A stretch of 64,000 nucleotides of DNA from Acidimicrobiales bacterium (GTDB taxonomy: Bacteria; Actinomycetota; Acidimicrobiia; Acidimicrobiales; UBA8592). The translations under genes were made by a program, and so were the position numbers. Positions 17,135 through 27,911 of the stretch are shown here, piece after piece (the first letter of the stretch is position 1; each line of letters starts with the position of its first letter). Where the stretch lies: contig JAKMEQ010000089.1 in assembly GCA_022425805.1 (NCBI GenBank), positions 1-64,000 of the forward strand, given 5' to 3'. A model generated the notes under the pieces. The model ran no database searches. It was not told the origin of the DNA and was given only the letters and a program-made list of their open reading frames with translations.

Positions 17135-17926
17135 CTAGATGTCCACTTTCTTATAACGGATCCTAGCCCAAATGCTAGTACCTACCACCATTCCAGCTAA
17201 CGCTATCAACCCTGGTTGAGTCATTGACCATGTAACTTCACCGAGAAAACCCTGTCGGCACATACGAATAACATTGGTTACCGGATTAATCGCTGCGACG
17301 CTATGTAGCCAGCCGTCTATCGCCTGTATGGGTGCCTGTCCGACCGAGAGAAACATTGCGCTGAACATGAAAATTTGCCCGATAGCCAACGATTTAAGAG
17401 TGCGAAAAGTAAATACGATCCCTAGAACAAACAATCCCATGACGGCTGCCATTCCTATACCGGACAGATACACCATCACAAAACCCAAGACCCCTCCGGG
17501 CATTTCAGCGTGCAGCACTCCGAAGGCAACAATCAGAACAGCTGTGATCGGAATTAACGCTCGACACACGCAATAACCTACTAAGCCGCCTATGATCGCC
17601 ATCGGGCGGATTGGAGCTACTCTCAAACGGTCAAAAAAGCCATTTTCCAGGTCAGTAGCCGCTAAACCGCCTGCACCCATTCCAGAAAAAGCAGCTCCTT
17701 GCATCACTGCCCATGCTGTCATCCAATTCACTGCTTTATCAGTCTCGTAACCGTCTAGTTCGACTATCGAAGCGAAGGAACCACTAAATGCAATGACAAA
17801 AAAAACTGGCATGAGAATTGATGGAATCATAAGTGAAGGAAGACGCCGCATACGACTAAACCCGCGTAATATTCCTGCGTATACGACGGCAACTGAAGAT
17901 GCATCTGCAGCGTTTTTGTAGCTCAT
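17135..17926 (-). CDS. ABC-2 type transporter permease (second of pair)
   Basis: 263 residues from the ATG at 17926, which overlaps the stop of the upstream permease (ATGA). An earlier in-frame start at 18028 would overlap that gene by about 100 bp and is rejected. Six hydrophobic segments are recognisable and the ABC-2 hallmark (FFDRLRVAPIRPMAIIGG) sits after the second. It is homologous to its neighbour, so the exporter is probably a heterodimer of two permeases with the ATPase. Substrate unknown; DrrB-like. Confidence 0.87.
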   Translation of the reverse strand: MSYKNAADASSVAVVYAGILRGFSRMRRLPSLMIPSILMPVFFVIAFSGSFASIVELDGYETDKAVNWMTAWAVMQGAAFSGMGAGGLAATDLENGFFDRLRVAPIRPMAIIGGLVGYCVCRALIPITAVLIVAFGVLHAEMPGGVLGFVMVYLSGIGMAAVMGLFVLGIVFTFRTLKSLAIGQIFMFSAMFLSVGQAPIQAIDGWLHSVAAINPVTNVIRMCRQGFLGEVTWSMTQPGLIALAGMVVGTSIWARIRYKKVDI

Positions 17927-18714
17927 TGTGCAGATACCAAACGTCGGCGTAGTTGCCAGATAGAAATTCCAATTCCCAGTGAAGCTATCGCCGATATGAT
18001 TCCTAACGACTGGCCAAGGTCTTTCCAAGAAAATCCGACGATTGCCATCCGACGGGTTGGATCAATAATCCAAGTAAGCGGATTTTTCTGCGCTATGGAT
18101 CCATACCACCCTTCCATAAGTTGCACGGGGAAAAATGCTGAACTCACAAAGATCGCTACGAAAATTAGAGGAAAGGTAGATTGAACTACTTCCTGTGAAC
18201 CAGTCCGTAATGCGATAGCTATCCCGAAGCTCCCTATTGAAACCGCAAGAAGCGCTGCTATTAAAACTATTGAAATTATGCTGGGAAACCCGCCAGCTAT
18301 ATTTGCACCAAAGATTAGAAAAATTGTTATAAGAATCCCAGCCTGCACAACTCCATACATAAACGCACTAGCTAACCGTGCGAGGAGGATTGAGGCCCTT
18401 GAGACTGGTGAGACTAAAAGCCTATCCATGAATGAATTTTCAATATCAGCAGCAAGGTCAGAGGCACTATTCGTAGATCCAAATAGGACACCTTGAATGA
18501 CACAAGCCGGCAGAACAAAATCAAGAAAAGATACATCTTGAAAAGGAAATCCGACGATGTCAACTGCCTTGCTAAATTGTGATGAATATACCGCCGCCAG
18601 CAGAAGCGGGAAGAAAAGCCCAGGCGCCCAAGACTGGGGTTGTCGGAGCATACCTAAGATACTTCTGTGCGATAGCCGGACCGCTTGTTGGAGAAAGTTT
18701 TTCTGTATCAACAA
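17923..18714 (-). CDS. ABC-2 type transporter permease (first of pair)
   Basis: 263 residues with six membrane segments and the conserved ENSFMDRLLVSPVSRASILLARL stretch (family mark between segments 2 and 3). It begins 9 bp after the ATPase stop and is coupled by a 4-bp overlap to the next permease. The family includes DrrB-type antibiotic exporters and lipid or polysaccharide exporters. Confidence 0.88.
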   Translation of the reverse strand: MLIQKNFLQQAVRLSHRSILGMLRQPQSWAPGLFFPLLLAAVYSSQFSKAVDIVGFPFQDVSFLDFVLPACVIQGVLFGSTNSASDLAADIENSFMDRLLVSPVSRASILLARLASAFMYGVVQAGILITIFLIFGANIAGGFPSIISIVLIAALLAVSIGSFGIAIALRTGSQEVVQSTFPLIFVAIFVSSAFFPVQLMEGWYGSIAQKNPLTWIIDPTRRMAIVGFSWKDLGQSLGIISAIASLGIGISIWQLRRRLVSAQ

Positions 18715-18723
18715 TTTTTTGCC

Positions 18724-19668
18724 TTACGCCTGTCCACCCTCAAGTCGCCTACCAGTCGCATCGGCGAAAACATCATCAAGGCTAGGTTCATCCAGTTCAA
18801 CATGATGGACTTCCAAACCATCTTCTTCAAGGGCTTTCATAACATCAGTAATTCCAGGGGTTCCTCTATCCAGGCCGATTGCTATTCGGTTTCGGCGAGC
18901 TGGGCGCTCTTCTCCAAACCGTGTCATGACTATTCGAGCTGCTTCAAGGGAGTCTTCTGATACATCGATACGCAAGGTCGGCGCTCCCACGGCAGATTTG
19001 AGAGATATTGGAGAACCTTCTCTAACGATCTTACCGTTATCGATAATCGCGATACGTTCAGCTAACTGATCCGCTTCTTCAAGATACTGCGTAGTTAGAA
19101 AAACAGTTGTCCCTAATTCCTGATTTAAGCTTCTAACCTCTTCCCAAAGTGCCATGCGACTAGTGGGGTCAAGACCTGTGGTCGGTTCATCAAGAAAAAG
19201 AACTTCTGGTTCATGGACTAGCGAGAGTGCAAGGTCAAGCCGCCTCCTCATTCCTCCTGAATAAGCACCAACCCTGCGGTCTCCTGCAAGAGTAAGCCCA
19301 ACACGCTCTAGCAGTTCCTTGCACCGTTTCTCTCCTGACCGTTTGGGAAGCCCATGTAAAACACACTGGAGTCGAAGAAGTTCGTTTCCTGTCATAAGAG
19401 GATCGATCGCCGCATCTTGAAGAGCTACTCCAATTCTTTTTCGTACTGAAGGGGCCTTCTTGACAACATCAAAACCTGCGACACAGGCCGAACCACTAGT
19501 CGGTTTAAGTAAAGTTGTCAGCATTCGAACGGCGGTGGATTTCCCAGCCCCATTTGGGCCAAGAAAGCCAAAAACCTCTCCATGTGAAACCGAAAGATTG
19601 ATTGAATCTACCGCTTGAATCTCTCCGAATGCACGCGAAAGATCTACTGCTTCTATTGGATTCTCCAC
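18724..19668 (-). CDS. ABC exporter ATPase, DrrA-like
   Basis: 314 residues. Walker A GPNGAGKST, signature YSGGMRRRLDLALSL, Walker B VLFLDEPTTGLDP and the H-loop region (here TTQYLEEADQLAER, with Gln in the usual His place) are in order. The C-terminal extension of about 90 residues is typical of daunorubicin-resistance-type ATPases. Gln is the normal residue at that site in the DrrA branch. It powers the two downstream permeases. The gene begins one base after the ftsB stop. Confidence 0.92.
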   Translation of the reverse strand: MENPIEAVDLSRAFGEIQAVDSINLSVSHGEVFGFLGPNGAGKSTAVRMLTTLLKPTSGSACVAGFDVVKKAPSVRKRIGVALQDAAIDPLMTGNELLRLQCVLHGLPKRSGEKRCKELLERVGLTLAGDRRVGAYSGGMRRRLDLALSLVHEPEVLFLDEPTTGLDPTSRMALWEEVRSLNQELGTTVFLTTQYLEEADQLAERIAIIDNGKIVREGSPISLKSAVGAPTLRIDVSEDSLEAARIVMTRFGEERPARRNRIAIGLDRGTPGITDVMKALEEDGLEVHHVELDEPSLDDVFADATGRRLEGGQA

Positions 19669-19669
19669 A

Positions 19670-20053
19670 TCAACCTCCTAGAGCATCCGCAAGTTCTGTA
19701 AAGGGCCAAGCTGGAGGTATTACTAGAGGCTCAGGAGCTGGTGGTGAGACAGCGAAAGCTTCCTCCCCATCTTTAATGAGGCCAAAATTTTTACGAGCGA
19801 CCAATTCAATTTGTTCAGCAGTCCGCAACGAGTCAGCCTTCTCGGCCAATATTTCATTAGATTGTTGAATATCAGATAGCTCTTGTTGTTTATTGGAAAG
19901 ATCATCACCTTGCTCTAGCCATAGTCGTATAGGCTGAATCGCCCAAATGAGAACAGCTGCTACAACTATGAGAATCAAGGTCCAGAAAAAATACTTTCGA
20001 AGCTTCTCTGGAATAAAAAACCGTTGCGACAAATGGTCAGTAGCCGTCGTCAT
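19670..20053 (-). CDS. ftsB: FtsB/DivIC-type septum formation protein
   Basis: 127 residues. A short basic N-terminus is followed by one membrane segment (about residues 22-43), a coiled coil (about 47-80) and the DivIC-like tail AEQIELVARKNFGLIKDGEEAF. It acts in the divisome with FtsL and FtsQ. It lies 2 bp after the eno stop, the usual actinobacterial order eno-ftsB. The Pro-rich C-terminal tail is a lineage extension. Confidence 0.88.
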   Translation of the reverse strand: MTTATDHLSQRFFIPEKLRKYFFWTLILIVVAAVLIWAIQPIRLWLEQGDDLSNKQQELSDIQQSNEILAEKADSLRTAEQIELVARKNFGLIKDGEEAFAVSPPAPEPLVIPPAWPFTELADALGG

Positions 20054-20055
20054 AA

Positions 20056-21405
<1,350 letters not shown>

Positions 21406-21554
21406 TTAGCGCTTAGAAGCTAAAATGTTACTGATATGGCTGCTATGTGGACTTCGTGCTTACAGTAATAGCAGATTCATTATTCTGTGCACCATGGGAA
21501 AGTTAACTGGAATCGACCTGACTCTTTCCATTCATAAGGAAGGATACGGAGGTT

Positions 21555-24500
21555 TTAGGTCAGAGGCGGTTTAAGGTCTTGCAAATACTCAATTATGTCT
21601 GATACGGGCTTGTCCGATTGGTTAAATACTATATGGAGTTCAAGGGATGCTTGTTTATAGACTGAACCCGGGTACACACGTTTAGTTTTGACAGCTTCAG
21701 AGGCACGGAGTTGGATTGGAGAAATTTTTGCCTCCCACTTTGAATCTCTATAGGTAGGGGGTCTACGTCCAGCTATCTCTGTCACCGCTAACTTTCGACA
21801 TATATATCGGAGTCGTGCTACAGAGAGAAGATTTTGTGCTGCTAGAGGTATTTGACCGAACCGGTCGGCCCATTCTGTCTCAACTTTTATAATGTCCTCT
21901 TCATCTTTACAAATGGCAAGTCGCCTGTACGCCTCTAATCGCTGATCTTCTTTAGAAATATAATCAACTGGAATTTGTGCTACTACTGGAAGTTCGATAG
22001 TGACGTCCTGTAGCTCCTCGATAGTCTGCCCTTTATATTCTGCTACCGCTTCAGTCACTAATTGACAATAGAGATCGTAGCCAACTGCGGCAACGTGCCC
22101 AGATTGTCCTGTACCAAGGAGGTTTCCAGCACCGCGGATTTCAAGGTCTCTCATAGCTATTTTAAAACCCGAGCCTAATTCGGTTGACTCTCCTATGGTC
22201 TTTAACCTTTCGTAGGCTATTTCCCCCACAGAGGCGCCTTTGGGCGTGAACAGATAGGCATACGCTCGGGAACTTGACCTTCCAACCCTCCCGCGAAGTT
22301 GATGCAGTTGGCCTAACCCAAGTCGGTCCGCATTTCCCACGATAAGCGTGTTGACTGTCGGCATATCAATACCGGATTCGATAATCGTTGTGCACACTAA
22401 AACGTCGTAGGAACCTCTCCAGAAATCAATAACTACTTGTTCGAGCATTCTTTCATCCATCTGGCCGTGAGCGATGGCAATTTTCGCTTCTGGGACCAGA
22501 TTCCGAAGATTCTCTGCTATCCGTTCGATATCCGCGACGCGATTATGTACAAAAAAAACTTGACCCTCGCGAAGCAGTTCCCTTCGAACAGCCGCAGTAA
22601 CAACACTCTCATCATATTCTCCGACAAAGGTAAGAATTGGGTATCTGTCTGTTGGTGGAGTGGTAAGGATTGTTAAATCCCTTATCCCAGTCAGACTCAT
22701 TTCTAATGTTCTTGGAATCGGAGTGGCCGATAGGGTTAAAACATCAATACTTGTTTTGAGTTCTTTGAGTATTTCTTTATGTTTAACTCCAAAACGTTGT
22801 TCTTCATCAACGATTAGAAGACCTAAGTCACGGAAAGCAATATCGTCAGAAAGTAATCGATGAGTTCCGATTACAAGGTCTACCTCTCCTGTCGCCAACT
22901 GTTTTATTACACGCTCGCTTTCCTTTGTAGTCAGAAATCTACTTATTACTTCTATCTGCACGGGGTAGGGTCGGAGGCGACTGACGAAAGTTTGAAAGTG
23001 CTGTTGTGCTAGCAATGTTGTAGGTACGAGAATTGCCACTTGTTTATTATCCTGAATAGCTTTGAAAGCTGCTCGGAGGGCTATTTCAGTTTTCCCAAAC
23101 CCTACGTCTCCGCAAACTAGTCGATCCATGGGTCGCCTTTGTTCCATGTCTTCTTTCACAGCTTGAATTGCTAGAAGTTGATCAGGAGTTTCTTGAAATG
23201 GAAAGGAATCTTCAACCTCTTGTTGCCACGGAGTGTCAGAGGAAAAAGCATATCCATCGTCTGTGAGTCGATTTTGATAGAGGGACACTAGTTCATGAAC
23301 GATTTTTTGTATTTCTGAACGAACTTTAGTTTTTGTTTTATGCCATTCAACTCCTCCCATTCTGCTGAGCGCAGGTTCGCTTCCGCCCGTATAGTGACGG
23401 ATTTGATTTATCTGCTCTGTTGGGACATATAGCTTGTCGCCTTTACGGTATTCAAGAAGGAGGTAGTCACGCTCAACTCCCCCAATGAACTGAGAAACGA
23501 TTCCTCGATATAGAGCAACCCCATGATGCTCATGTACGACATAGGAACCAACGCGAAGATCTTCATGGAATGCTTTGGCATCGTTTCCTTTTCTTTTTTT
23601 GCCATGGTTTGATTTCCTTCGTCCCGTGAGGTCATTTTCCGAAATAATGGAAATTTTTCTTAAGGGAAAAATGACACTTTGTGTAACCGGCCCAACAACA
23701 ATTTGAACTTCTCGGGTTAGGTGAGTTTCACCTTCATGAAGAGTCTCATTTTGGTTCAAACCATCCCGCTTTATAATTTGCGAAAGGCTCTGACGAGATT
23801 TCTCAGAGCCCACAGATAGGACAACGTGGTAACCCTGTTTCAATAGTTGTTTTATTTTCTCCATGGGATTGTCTGTCAACGGGCCTGATTGCCATGGCTG
23901 AGCATCTATTTCTGGGTGGTTCTGGTTTACGACTGGTGAAACGAGTGACACTAAAGACACTGGCTTATTCTTTAGGACCATTTCGAGCGGAAGATGCAAT
24001 TTCTTCGAAAGAGCCGCATCTCCGATATCCCATGTTTGGGACAGAACAGAACCTATCTGGTCTTCTTCACGAGAGATTTCTTCTACTCGGCTCCGTGAAC
24101 GGCTGGGGTCAGTAAGTAGTACGAGAGCATCCGCTGGTATATGATCTAGGATCGTTTCTTGACTTTGTGTCAACCATGGAAGCCAAGACTCCATTCCATC
24201 GAACATTTCACCATCTGCGAATTTTTCCCAATTAGACCGGCCCCATGGTGCATCTGTTATCAATTGTTCGGCTCGTAGTTTCAGGTTACTTGTTGGTAGG
24301 AGTTCACGTGCCGGAAATATTTGGACATGTTGTTTGAGGACCGTCGTCCGTTGATCTGAAATAGAGAATTCTACGAGTCTGTCAATTTCGTCTCCCCACA
24401 AATCAACTCGAATCGGAGCTGTGGCTGTTGCCGGATAGATATCTAAGATTGAGCCTCGATTTGCTACTTCGCCGCGCTGTTCAACTTGTGCAACCCGCCT

Positions 24501-24974
24501 ATACCCCATTTGGATTAATGCCTCTAATGTTTGTTGTAAATCGATTGTCCCTTTAAGGGTGATGGAGATCGGTTCAATACCATGTTCTGGTGCAAGTTGT
24601 TGTGTCACTGCCCTGATGGGAGAGACGATGATTTTGGGAATTTGTGAATTTTTAACTTTCCATACAACTTCGGCACGCTTGCCCATAATTTCAATCATTG
24701 GACTTACTCTTTCAAACGGAAGGGTTTCCCAAGCTGGGAATAACTCAACCTGTTCTTCACCGAGTATCGTGCCAAGGTCAGAGTGGGTTGCTATTGCCTC
24801 TTTATCAGTTGGCGTAATGATAAAAATCGGACGCCTTCCTCCAAGTCGCACATACGATGCGATCACCCACGGCCGAGCACAATCTGGCACTGCAATAGCA
24901 GTGGCAGAACGTTTGGCCATCGACAGGACAGCATCCTCTTCAGCAAGGAGTTTCAATACTAGGTCAAAATTCAC
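21555..24974 (-). CDS. mfd: Transcription-repair coupling factor Mfd
   Basis: 1139 residues, full length. In order: UvrB-like N-terminal domain, the RNA-polymerase-binding CarD-like domain (SYVVHEHHGVALYRG near residue 490), then the RecG-like translocase with Walker A GDVGFGKTE, DEEQRFGVKHKE, TLSATPIPRTLEMS, and motif VI QLRGRVGRS, and the C-terminal TRCF domain. It releases RNA polymerase stalled at DNA damage and recruits UvrA. The start overlaps the pth stop by 4 bp. Confidence 0.97.
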   Translation of the reverse strand: MNFDLVLKLLAEEDAVLSMAKRSATAIAVPDCARPWVIASYVRLGGRRPIFIITPTDKEAIATHSDLGTILGEEQVELFPAWETLPFERVSPMIEIMGKRAEVVWKVKNSQIPKIIVSPIRAVTQQLAPEHGIEPISITLKGTIDLQQTLEALIQMGYRRVAQVEQRGEVANRGSILDIYPATATAPIRVDLWGDEIDRLVEFSISDQRTTVLKQHVQIFPARELLPTSNLKLRAEQLITDAPWGRSNWEKFADGEMFDGMESWLPWLTQSQETILDHIPADALVLLTDPSRSRSRVEEISREEDQIGSVLSQTWDIGDAALSKKLHLPLEMVLKNKPVSLVSLVSPVVNQNHPEIDAQPWQSGPLTDNPMEKIKQLLKQGYHVVLSVGSEKSRQSLSQIIKRDGLNQNETLHEGETHLTREVQIVVGPVTQSVIFPLRKISIISENDLTGRRKSNHGKKRKGNDAKAFHEDLRVGSYVVHEHHGVALYRGIVSQFIGGVERDYLLLEYRKGDKLYVPTEQINQIRHYTGGSEPALSRMGGVEWHKTKTKVRSEIQKIVHELVSLYQNRLTDDGYAFSSDTPWQQEVEDSFPFQETPDQLLAIQAVKEDMEQRRPMDRLVCGDVGFGKTEIALRAAFKAIQDNKQVAILVPTTLLAQQHFQTFVSRLRPYPVQIEVISRFLTTKESERVIKQLATGEVDLVIGTHRLLSDDIAFRDLGLLIVDEEQRFGVKHKEILKELKTSIDVLTLSATPIPRTLEMSLTGIRDLTILTTPPTDRYPILTFVGEYDESVVTAAVRRELLREGQVFFVHNRVADIERIAENLRNLVPEAKIAIAHGQMDERMLEQVVIDFWRGSYDVLVCTTIIESGIDMPTVNTLIVGNADRLGLGQLHQLRGRVGRSSSRAYAYLFTPKGASVGEIAYERLKTIGESTELGSGFKIAMRDLEIRGAGNLLGTGQSGHVAAVGYDLYCQLVTEAVAEYKGQTIEELQDVTIELPVVAQIPVDYISKEDQRLEAYRRLAICKDEEDIIKVETEWADRFGQIPLAAQNLLSVARLRYICRKLAVTEIAGRRPPTYRDSKWEAKISPIQLRASEAVKTKRVYPGSVYKQASLELHIVFNQSDKPVSDIIEYLQDLKPPLT

Positions 24975-25579
24975 GCGTTGAACTTATTCATCGCAGCCGC
25001 GTACCCCTCCGAAAGAATGAATTCTATGGCGTCTGCGGAATTAGATATTGCCTGATCCAATTTATATTTTTCTTCTTTACTCGGACGACTCAGAACATAA
25101 TCTCGTCCTTTCACTCCATCGTTGACAGGACCAATACCGATCCGTACCCTGGCAAAGGCTCTTGTATGTAAATGGCTTTCGATCGACTTGAGTCCATTAT
25201 GACCAGCAAGTCCGCCATCAATTTTTATTTTAATTATTCCAGTAGGGAGGTCTAGCTCATCGTGAATAACTATTAGGTTATTAAAGTCTTCAATGTTGTA
25301 TCTATGCATTAACCGATGAACAGCTAATCCAGATTCATTCATATACATTTGTGGTATCGCTAGTACAAGGCTTCCCCCTGTTGCTTTAACTTCGGCACTT
25401 ATAGCGAGCTCTTTGCTTTTCCTTAAACGAACTCCATAGCGCTCTACTAATGCATGGACCGTATCCGTTCCCACATTGTGCCTTGTACCGTCGTATTTTT
25501 GGCCAAAGTTACCGAGACCCACTACTAAGAAACTTGTAGAGCTATTCGGAGTACGTTCGGTGCGCCTTCGACGCAGCAT
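24971..25579 (-). CDS. pth: Peptidyl-tRNA hydrolase
   Basis: 202 residues. The active-site landmarks are visible: Asn and His in VVGLGNFGQKYDGTRHNVG, MNESG, the catalytic Asp in IVIHDELDLPTG, and GLAGHNGLKSI. It cleaves peptidyl-tRNA released from ribosomes. The first ~18 residues before the core are Arg- and Ser-rich, so a slightly later start is possible. It is 8 bp after rplY, the usual rplY-pth pair. Confidence 0.96.
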   Translation of the reverse strand: MLRRRRTERTPNSSTSFLVVGLGNFGQKYDGTRHNVGTDTVHALVERYGVRLRKSKELAISAEVKATGGSLVLAIPQMYMNESGLAVHRLMHRYNIEDFNNLIVIHDELDLPTGIIKIKIDGGLAGHNGLKSIESHLHTRAFARVRIGIGPVNDGVKGRDYVLSRPSKEEKYKLDQAISNSADAIEFILSEGYAAAMNKFNA

Positions 25580-25587
25580 GGGATGAA

Positions 25588-26271
25588 CTATTCGCTATCT
25601 TCGGCTGAAGTTTCTCCGCCATCAGTTGAAACTTCGCCTTCACCGGATAAGCCATCTTCGCCTTCTTCAGCCGATGCTTCAGACATTGCGTCAGCTGCCA
25701 TGGATTCCATAGTGGAACGAGTTAGAGTCCCGACTGCAACAGTTTCTTCCACATCAACCTCTGTGCGGACTCCATCAGGCAAAGCGATATCACCGACACG
25801 AACAGCTTCGTTGATCTCAAGCTCAGATATATCAACAACTAATTCGTTAGGGATCGATTGTGGTAGGGACAAGACCGAAAGGTTGAACATAGTCTGGTCC
25901 ACCATCCCATCTTCGTCAGTCACCTTTCGAGGATCTCCAGTAAGGATTAACCTGACCTCGACTGATAACTCTGCATTAGGATCCACTCGGATAAAGTCGA
26001 CATGGATCACTTCATCTCTATAAGGGTGCCTTTGGAGATCCTTCAAAATTGATAGATAATTAGATCCACCGATTTCGACCTCGACTAGGGCATTCAAGCC
26101 CGCTTCAGTACTCAAAGTATCTCGGAGCTCTAAGTAATCAACACTAAACAAGAAAGGGTCTTCCCCTAATCCATACAGGACGCCTGGGACTCGACCTTCG
26201 CCACGTAGTCGTCGCGATGGTCGGCTGCCAAGGTCGCGGCCTTCTTCGGTCTTTAAAACAAGCTCAGGCAT
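25588..26271 (-). CDS. rplY: Ribosomal protein bL25, general stress CTC form
   Basis: 227 residues. The N-terminal bL25 domain binds 5S rRNA (RLRGEGRVPGVLYG is the signature), and the C-terminal CTC domain follows (VRVGDIALPDGV). The protein ends in a long acidic Ser/Glu/Gly tail. It is followed by pth and preceded by prs. Confidence 0.94.
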   Translation of the reverse strand: MPELVLKTEEGRDLGSRPSRRLRGEGRVPGVLYGLGEDPFLFSVDYLELRDTLSTEAGLNALVEVEIGGSNYLSILKDLQRHPYRDEVIHVDFIRVDPNAELSVEVRLILTGDPRKVTDEDGMVDQTMFNLSVLSLPQSIPNELVVDISELEINEAVRVGDIALPDGVRTEVDVEETVAVGTLTRSTMESMAADAMSEASAEEGEDGLSGEGEVSTDGGETSAEDSE

Positions 26272-26365
26272 GACTGGTTACTCCATTGTTTGCGGCAAGC
26301 TCACTGACGTGATTTGCGCATGTCTAACAGAGATGAAGTCTATCGTTGTGATCTTCGAGAGCAAC

Positions 26366-27346
26366 CTAGCTTAAATGCTTCCCGCCAAATATTTCACTCA
26401 CGCTTGTATCTTCAAACACCGCATCTAGTGCGCTAGCGATAATGCCTGCTACAGATAGCACTTTGATTTTAGAACTTTTTTTCGTTTCAGGTAACGGCAA
26501 AGTATTCGTCATTACTATTTCGTTTATGACGGAGTTCTCTATCCGTTCAATCGCAGGGTGAGAGAAAACACCGTGTGTGGTGCAAGCAAAAATTTCTTTC
26601 GCCCCTCGATCGGCAAGCTGTTGTGCCGCTCCGACGATTGTCCCGCCGGTATCTATCATGTCATCAATCAAAACGCAGACTCTTCCATCTACATCACCCA
26701 TTACATCTTTTGATTCAACGACATTCTTACGGTCTTTAATTCGTCTCTTATGGACAATAGCCAAATCTGCTGATAGCTCACTGGCATATCTTTCAGCAAC
26801 CTTTACCCTGCCCGTATCCGGAGAGACTACTACTAGATCATCTCCCAAAGTGCGCATGTAATCGACAAGGACGGGCATGGCTGTCAAGTGGTCAACAGGT
26901 TTATCAAAGAAACCTTGGATTTGTCCTGCATGGAGATCAACGGAAACCATCCGGCTAACTCCGGCAGCTAGAAACAGTGTTGCAAGTAGCCGGGCGGTTA
27001 TGGGTTCCCTACCTTCTGATTTTCGATCCTGCCGTCCATAACCATAGAAGGGACAAACGACCGTTATACGTTTTGCTGAAGCGCGACGTGCTGCGTCAAC
27101 CATGATCAGTTGTTCCATAATCGAATCGTTAATAGTCATGCCCTCAGAAACTGTGTGACTTTGGATAATGAAAACATCTCCGCCGCGAACAGATTCGTCG
27201 AAACGACAATGAATCTCCCCATTTGCGAATTCAGCTAGATTTGGTTCATCCAGAGCAACCCCCAGATGGTCTGCGATTTCTTGTGCCAATGGCAAATTCG
27301 ATCTACCAGAAATTAAGTGCAAGCGCTTCTTCGTTACCAATTCCAT
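26366..27346 (-). CDS. prs: Ribose-phosphate pyrophosphokinase (PRPP synthetase)
   Basis: 326 residues. FANGEIHCRFDESVRGGDVF, the flexible loop CPFYGYGRQDRKSEGREP, and the ribose-5-phosphate/PRPP loop VCVLIDDMIDTGGT are diagnostic. It makes PRPP from ribose 5-phosphate and ATP, the co-substrate of the uracil phosphoribosyltransferase encoded 25 kb away. It is 95 bp upstream of rplY. Confidence 0.97.
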   Translation of the reverse strand: MELVTKKRLHLISGRSNLPLAQEIADHLGVALDEPNLAEFANGEIHCRFDESVRGGDVFIIQSHTVSEGMTINDSIMEQLIMVDAARRASAKRITVVCPFYGYGRQDRKSEGREPITARLLATLFLAAGVSRMVSVDLHAGQIQGFFDKPVDHLTAMPVLVDYMRTLGDDLVVVSPDTGRVKVAERYASELSADLAIVHKRRIKDRKNVVESKDVMGDVDGRVCVLIDDMIDTGGTIVGAAQQLADRGAKEIFACTTHGVFSHPAIERIENSVINEIVMTNTLPLPETKKSSKIKVLSVAGIIASALDAVFEDTSVSEIFGGKHLS

Positions 27347-27459
27347 ATGTAAGTCCTTTAATTTGTGGCTAGACGTTAAATCGTAGGTGGGAAACCATGT
27401 TTATCAGAAGAAACACTATAGGCGGTTGTTTTTAACACAAACAGCCAAGATGCATTTTG

Positions 27460-27532
27460 CTGGCCCGGCAGGACTTGAACCTGCAACCTCCTGGATCAAA
27501 ACCAGGCGTTCTGCCAATTGAACTACGGGCCA
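27460..27532 (-). tRNA. tRNA-Gln (anticodon UUG)
   Basis: On the minus strand the acceptor stem TGGCCCG pairs with CGGGCCA, discriminator G. The anticodon stem CCTGG/CCAGG encloses TTTTGAT, so the anticodon is TTG. The T loop reads TTCAAGT. The start with U at position 1 is typical of tRNA-Gln. CCA is not encoded. The rest of the interval between prs and the bS22 gene (27347-27740) shows no other gene. Confidence 0.95.
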
Positions 27533-27740
27533 TTGTATATCTCATGAACTTATCGTATTTCTGTCACAATTTTGTGGTTGAAAGATATCTCTAGGGTCTT
27601 GAGTCTATTCAGAAATGTGAATGATTTCCTTTTATGTCCCAAAGACATTCATCATTGGCTTATCTTCGTAGGGTACTTGACGTTATGAAACCATCAAATA
27701 AAGTCCATTTCTGCTTTTTTCCCTGTACCTTGGATCGCTT

Positions 27741-27839
27741 ATGGGTTCACTTATTAAAAAACGGCGCAAGAGAATGCGAAAGAAAAAACATCGCAAGATG
27801 CTAAAACGCACTCGGGCTCAACGTCAGCGCGGCAAGTAA
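27741..27839 (+). CDS. Small ribosomal protein bS22-like (AURKAIP1/COX24 domain), 32 residues
   Basis: A 32-residue, extremely basic protein opening MGSLIKKRRKRMRKKKHRK and continuing with MLKRTRAQRQRGK. The pattern matches the short actinobacterial AURKAIP1/COX24-domain protein, identified in mycobacterial ribosomes as bS22 (established for that family; homology here is by motif recall). It is the only plus-strand gene in this stretch and is too short for ordinary gene finders. Confidence 0.88.
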   Translation: MGSLIKKRRKRMRKKKHRKMLKRTRAQRQRGK

Positions 27840-27911
27840 ATACAGCACACGGTTAAAAACGAGCTGCTCTTGCGTTCGTCTGAACATTGTGGTTTATCAG
27901 ATAGCAAAGGC

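Noticed and set aside
17926-18028. Longer N-terminus for the second ABC-2 permease
   Set aside because: It would overlap the upstream permease by about 100 bp and the added residues are not membrane-like; the ATGA overlap gives a standard start.
27347-27740. Extra RNA genes around tRNA-Gln
   Set aside because: Apart from the tRNA, no cloverleaf or conserved RNA motif could be recognised in this interval.
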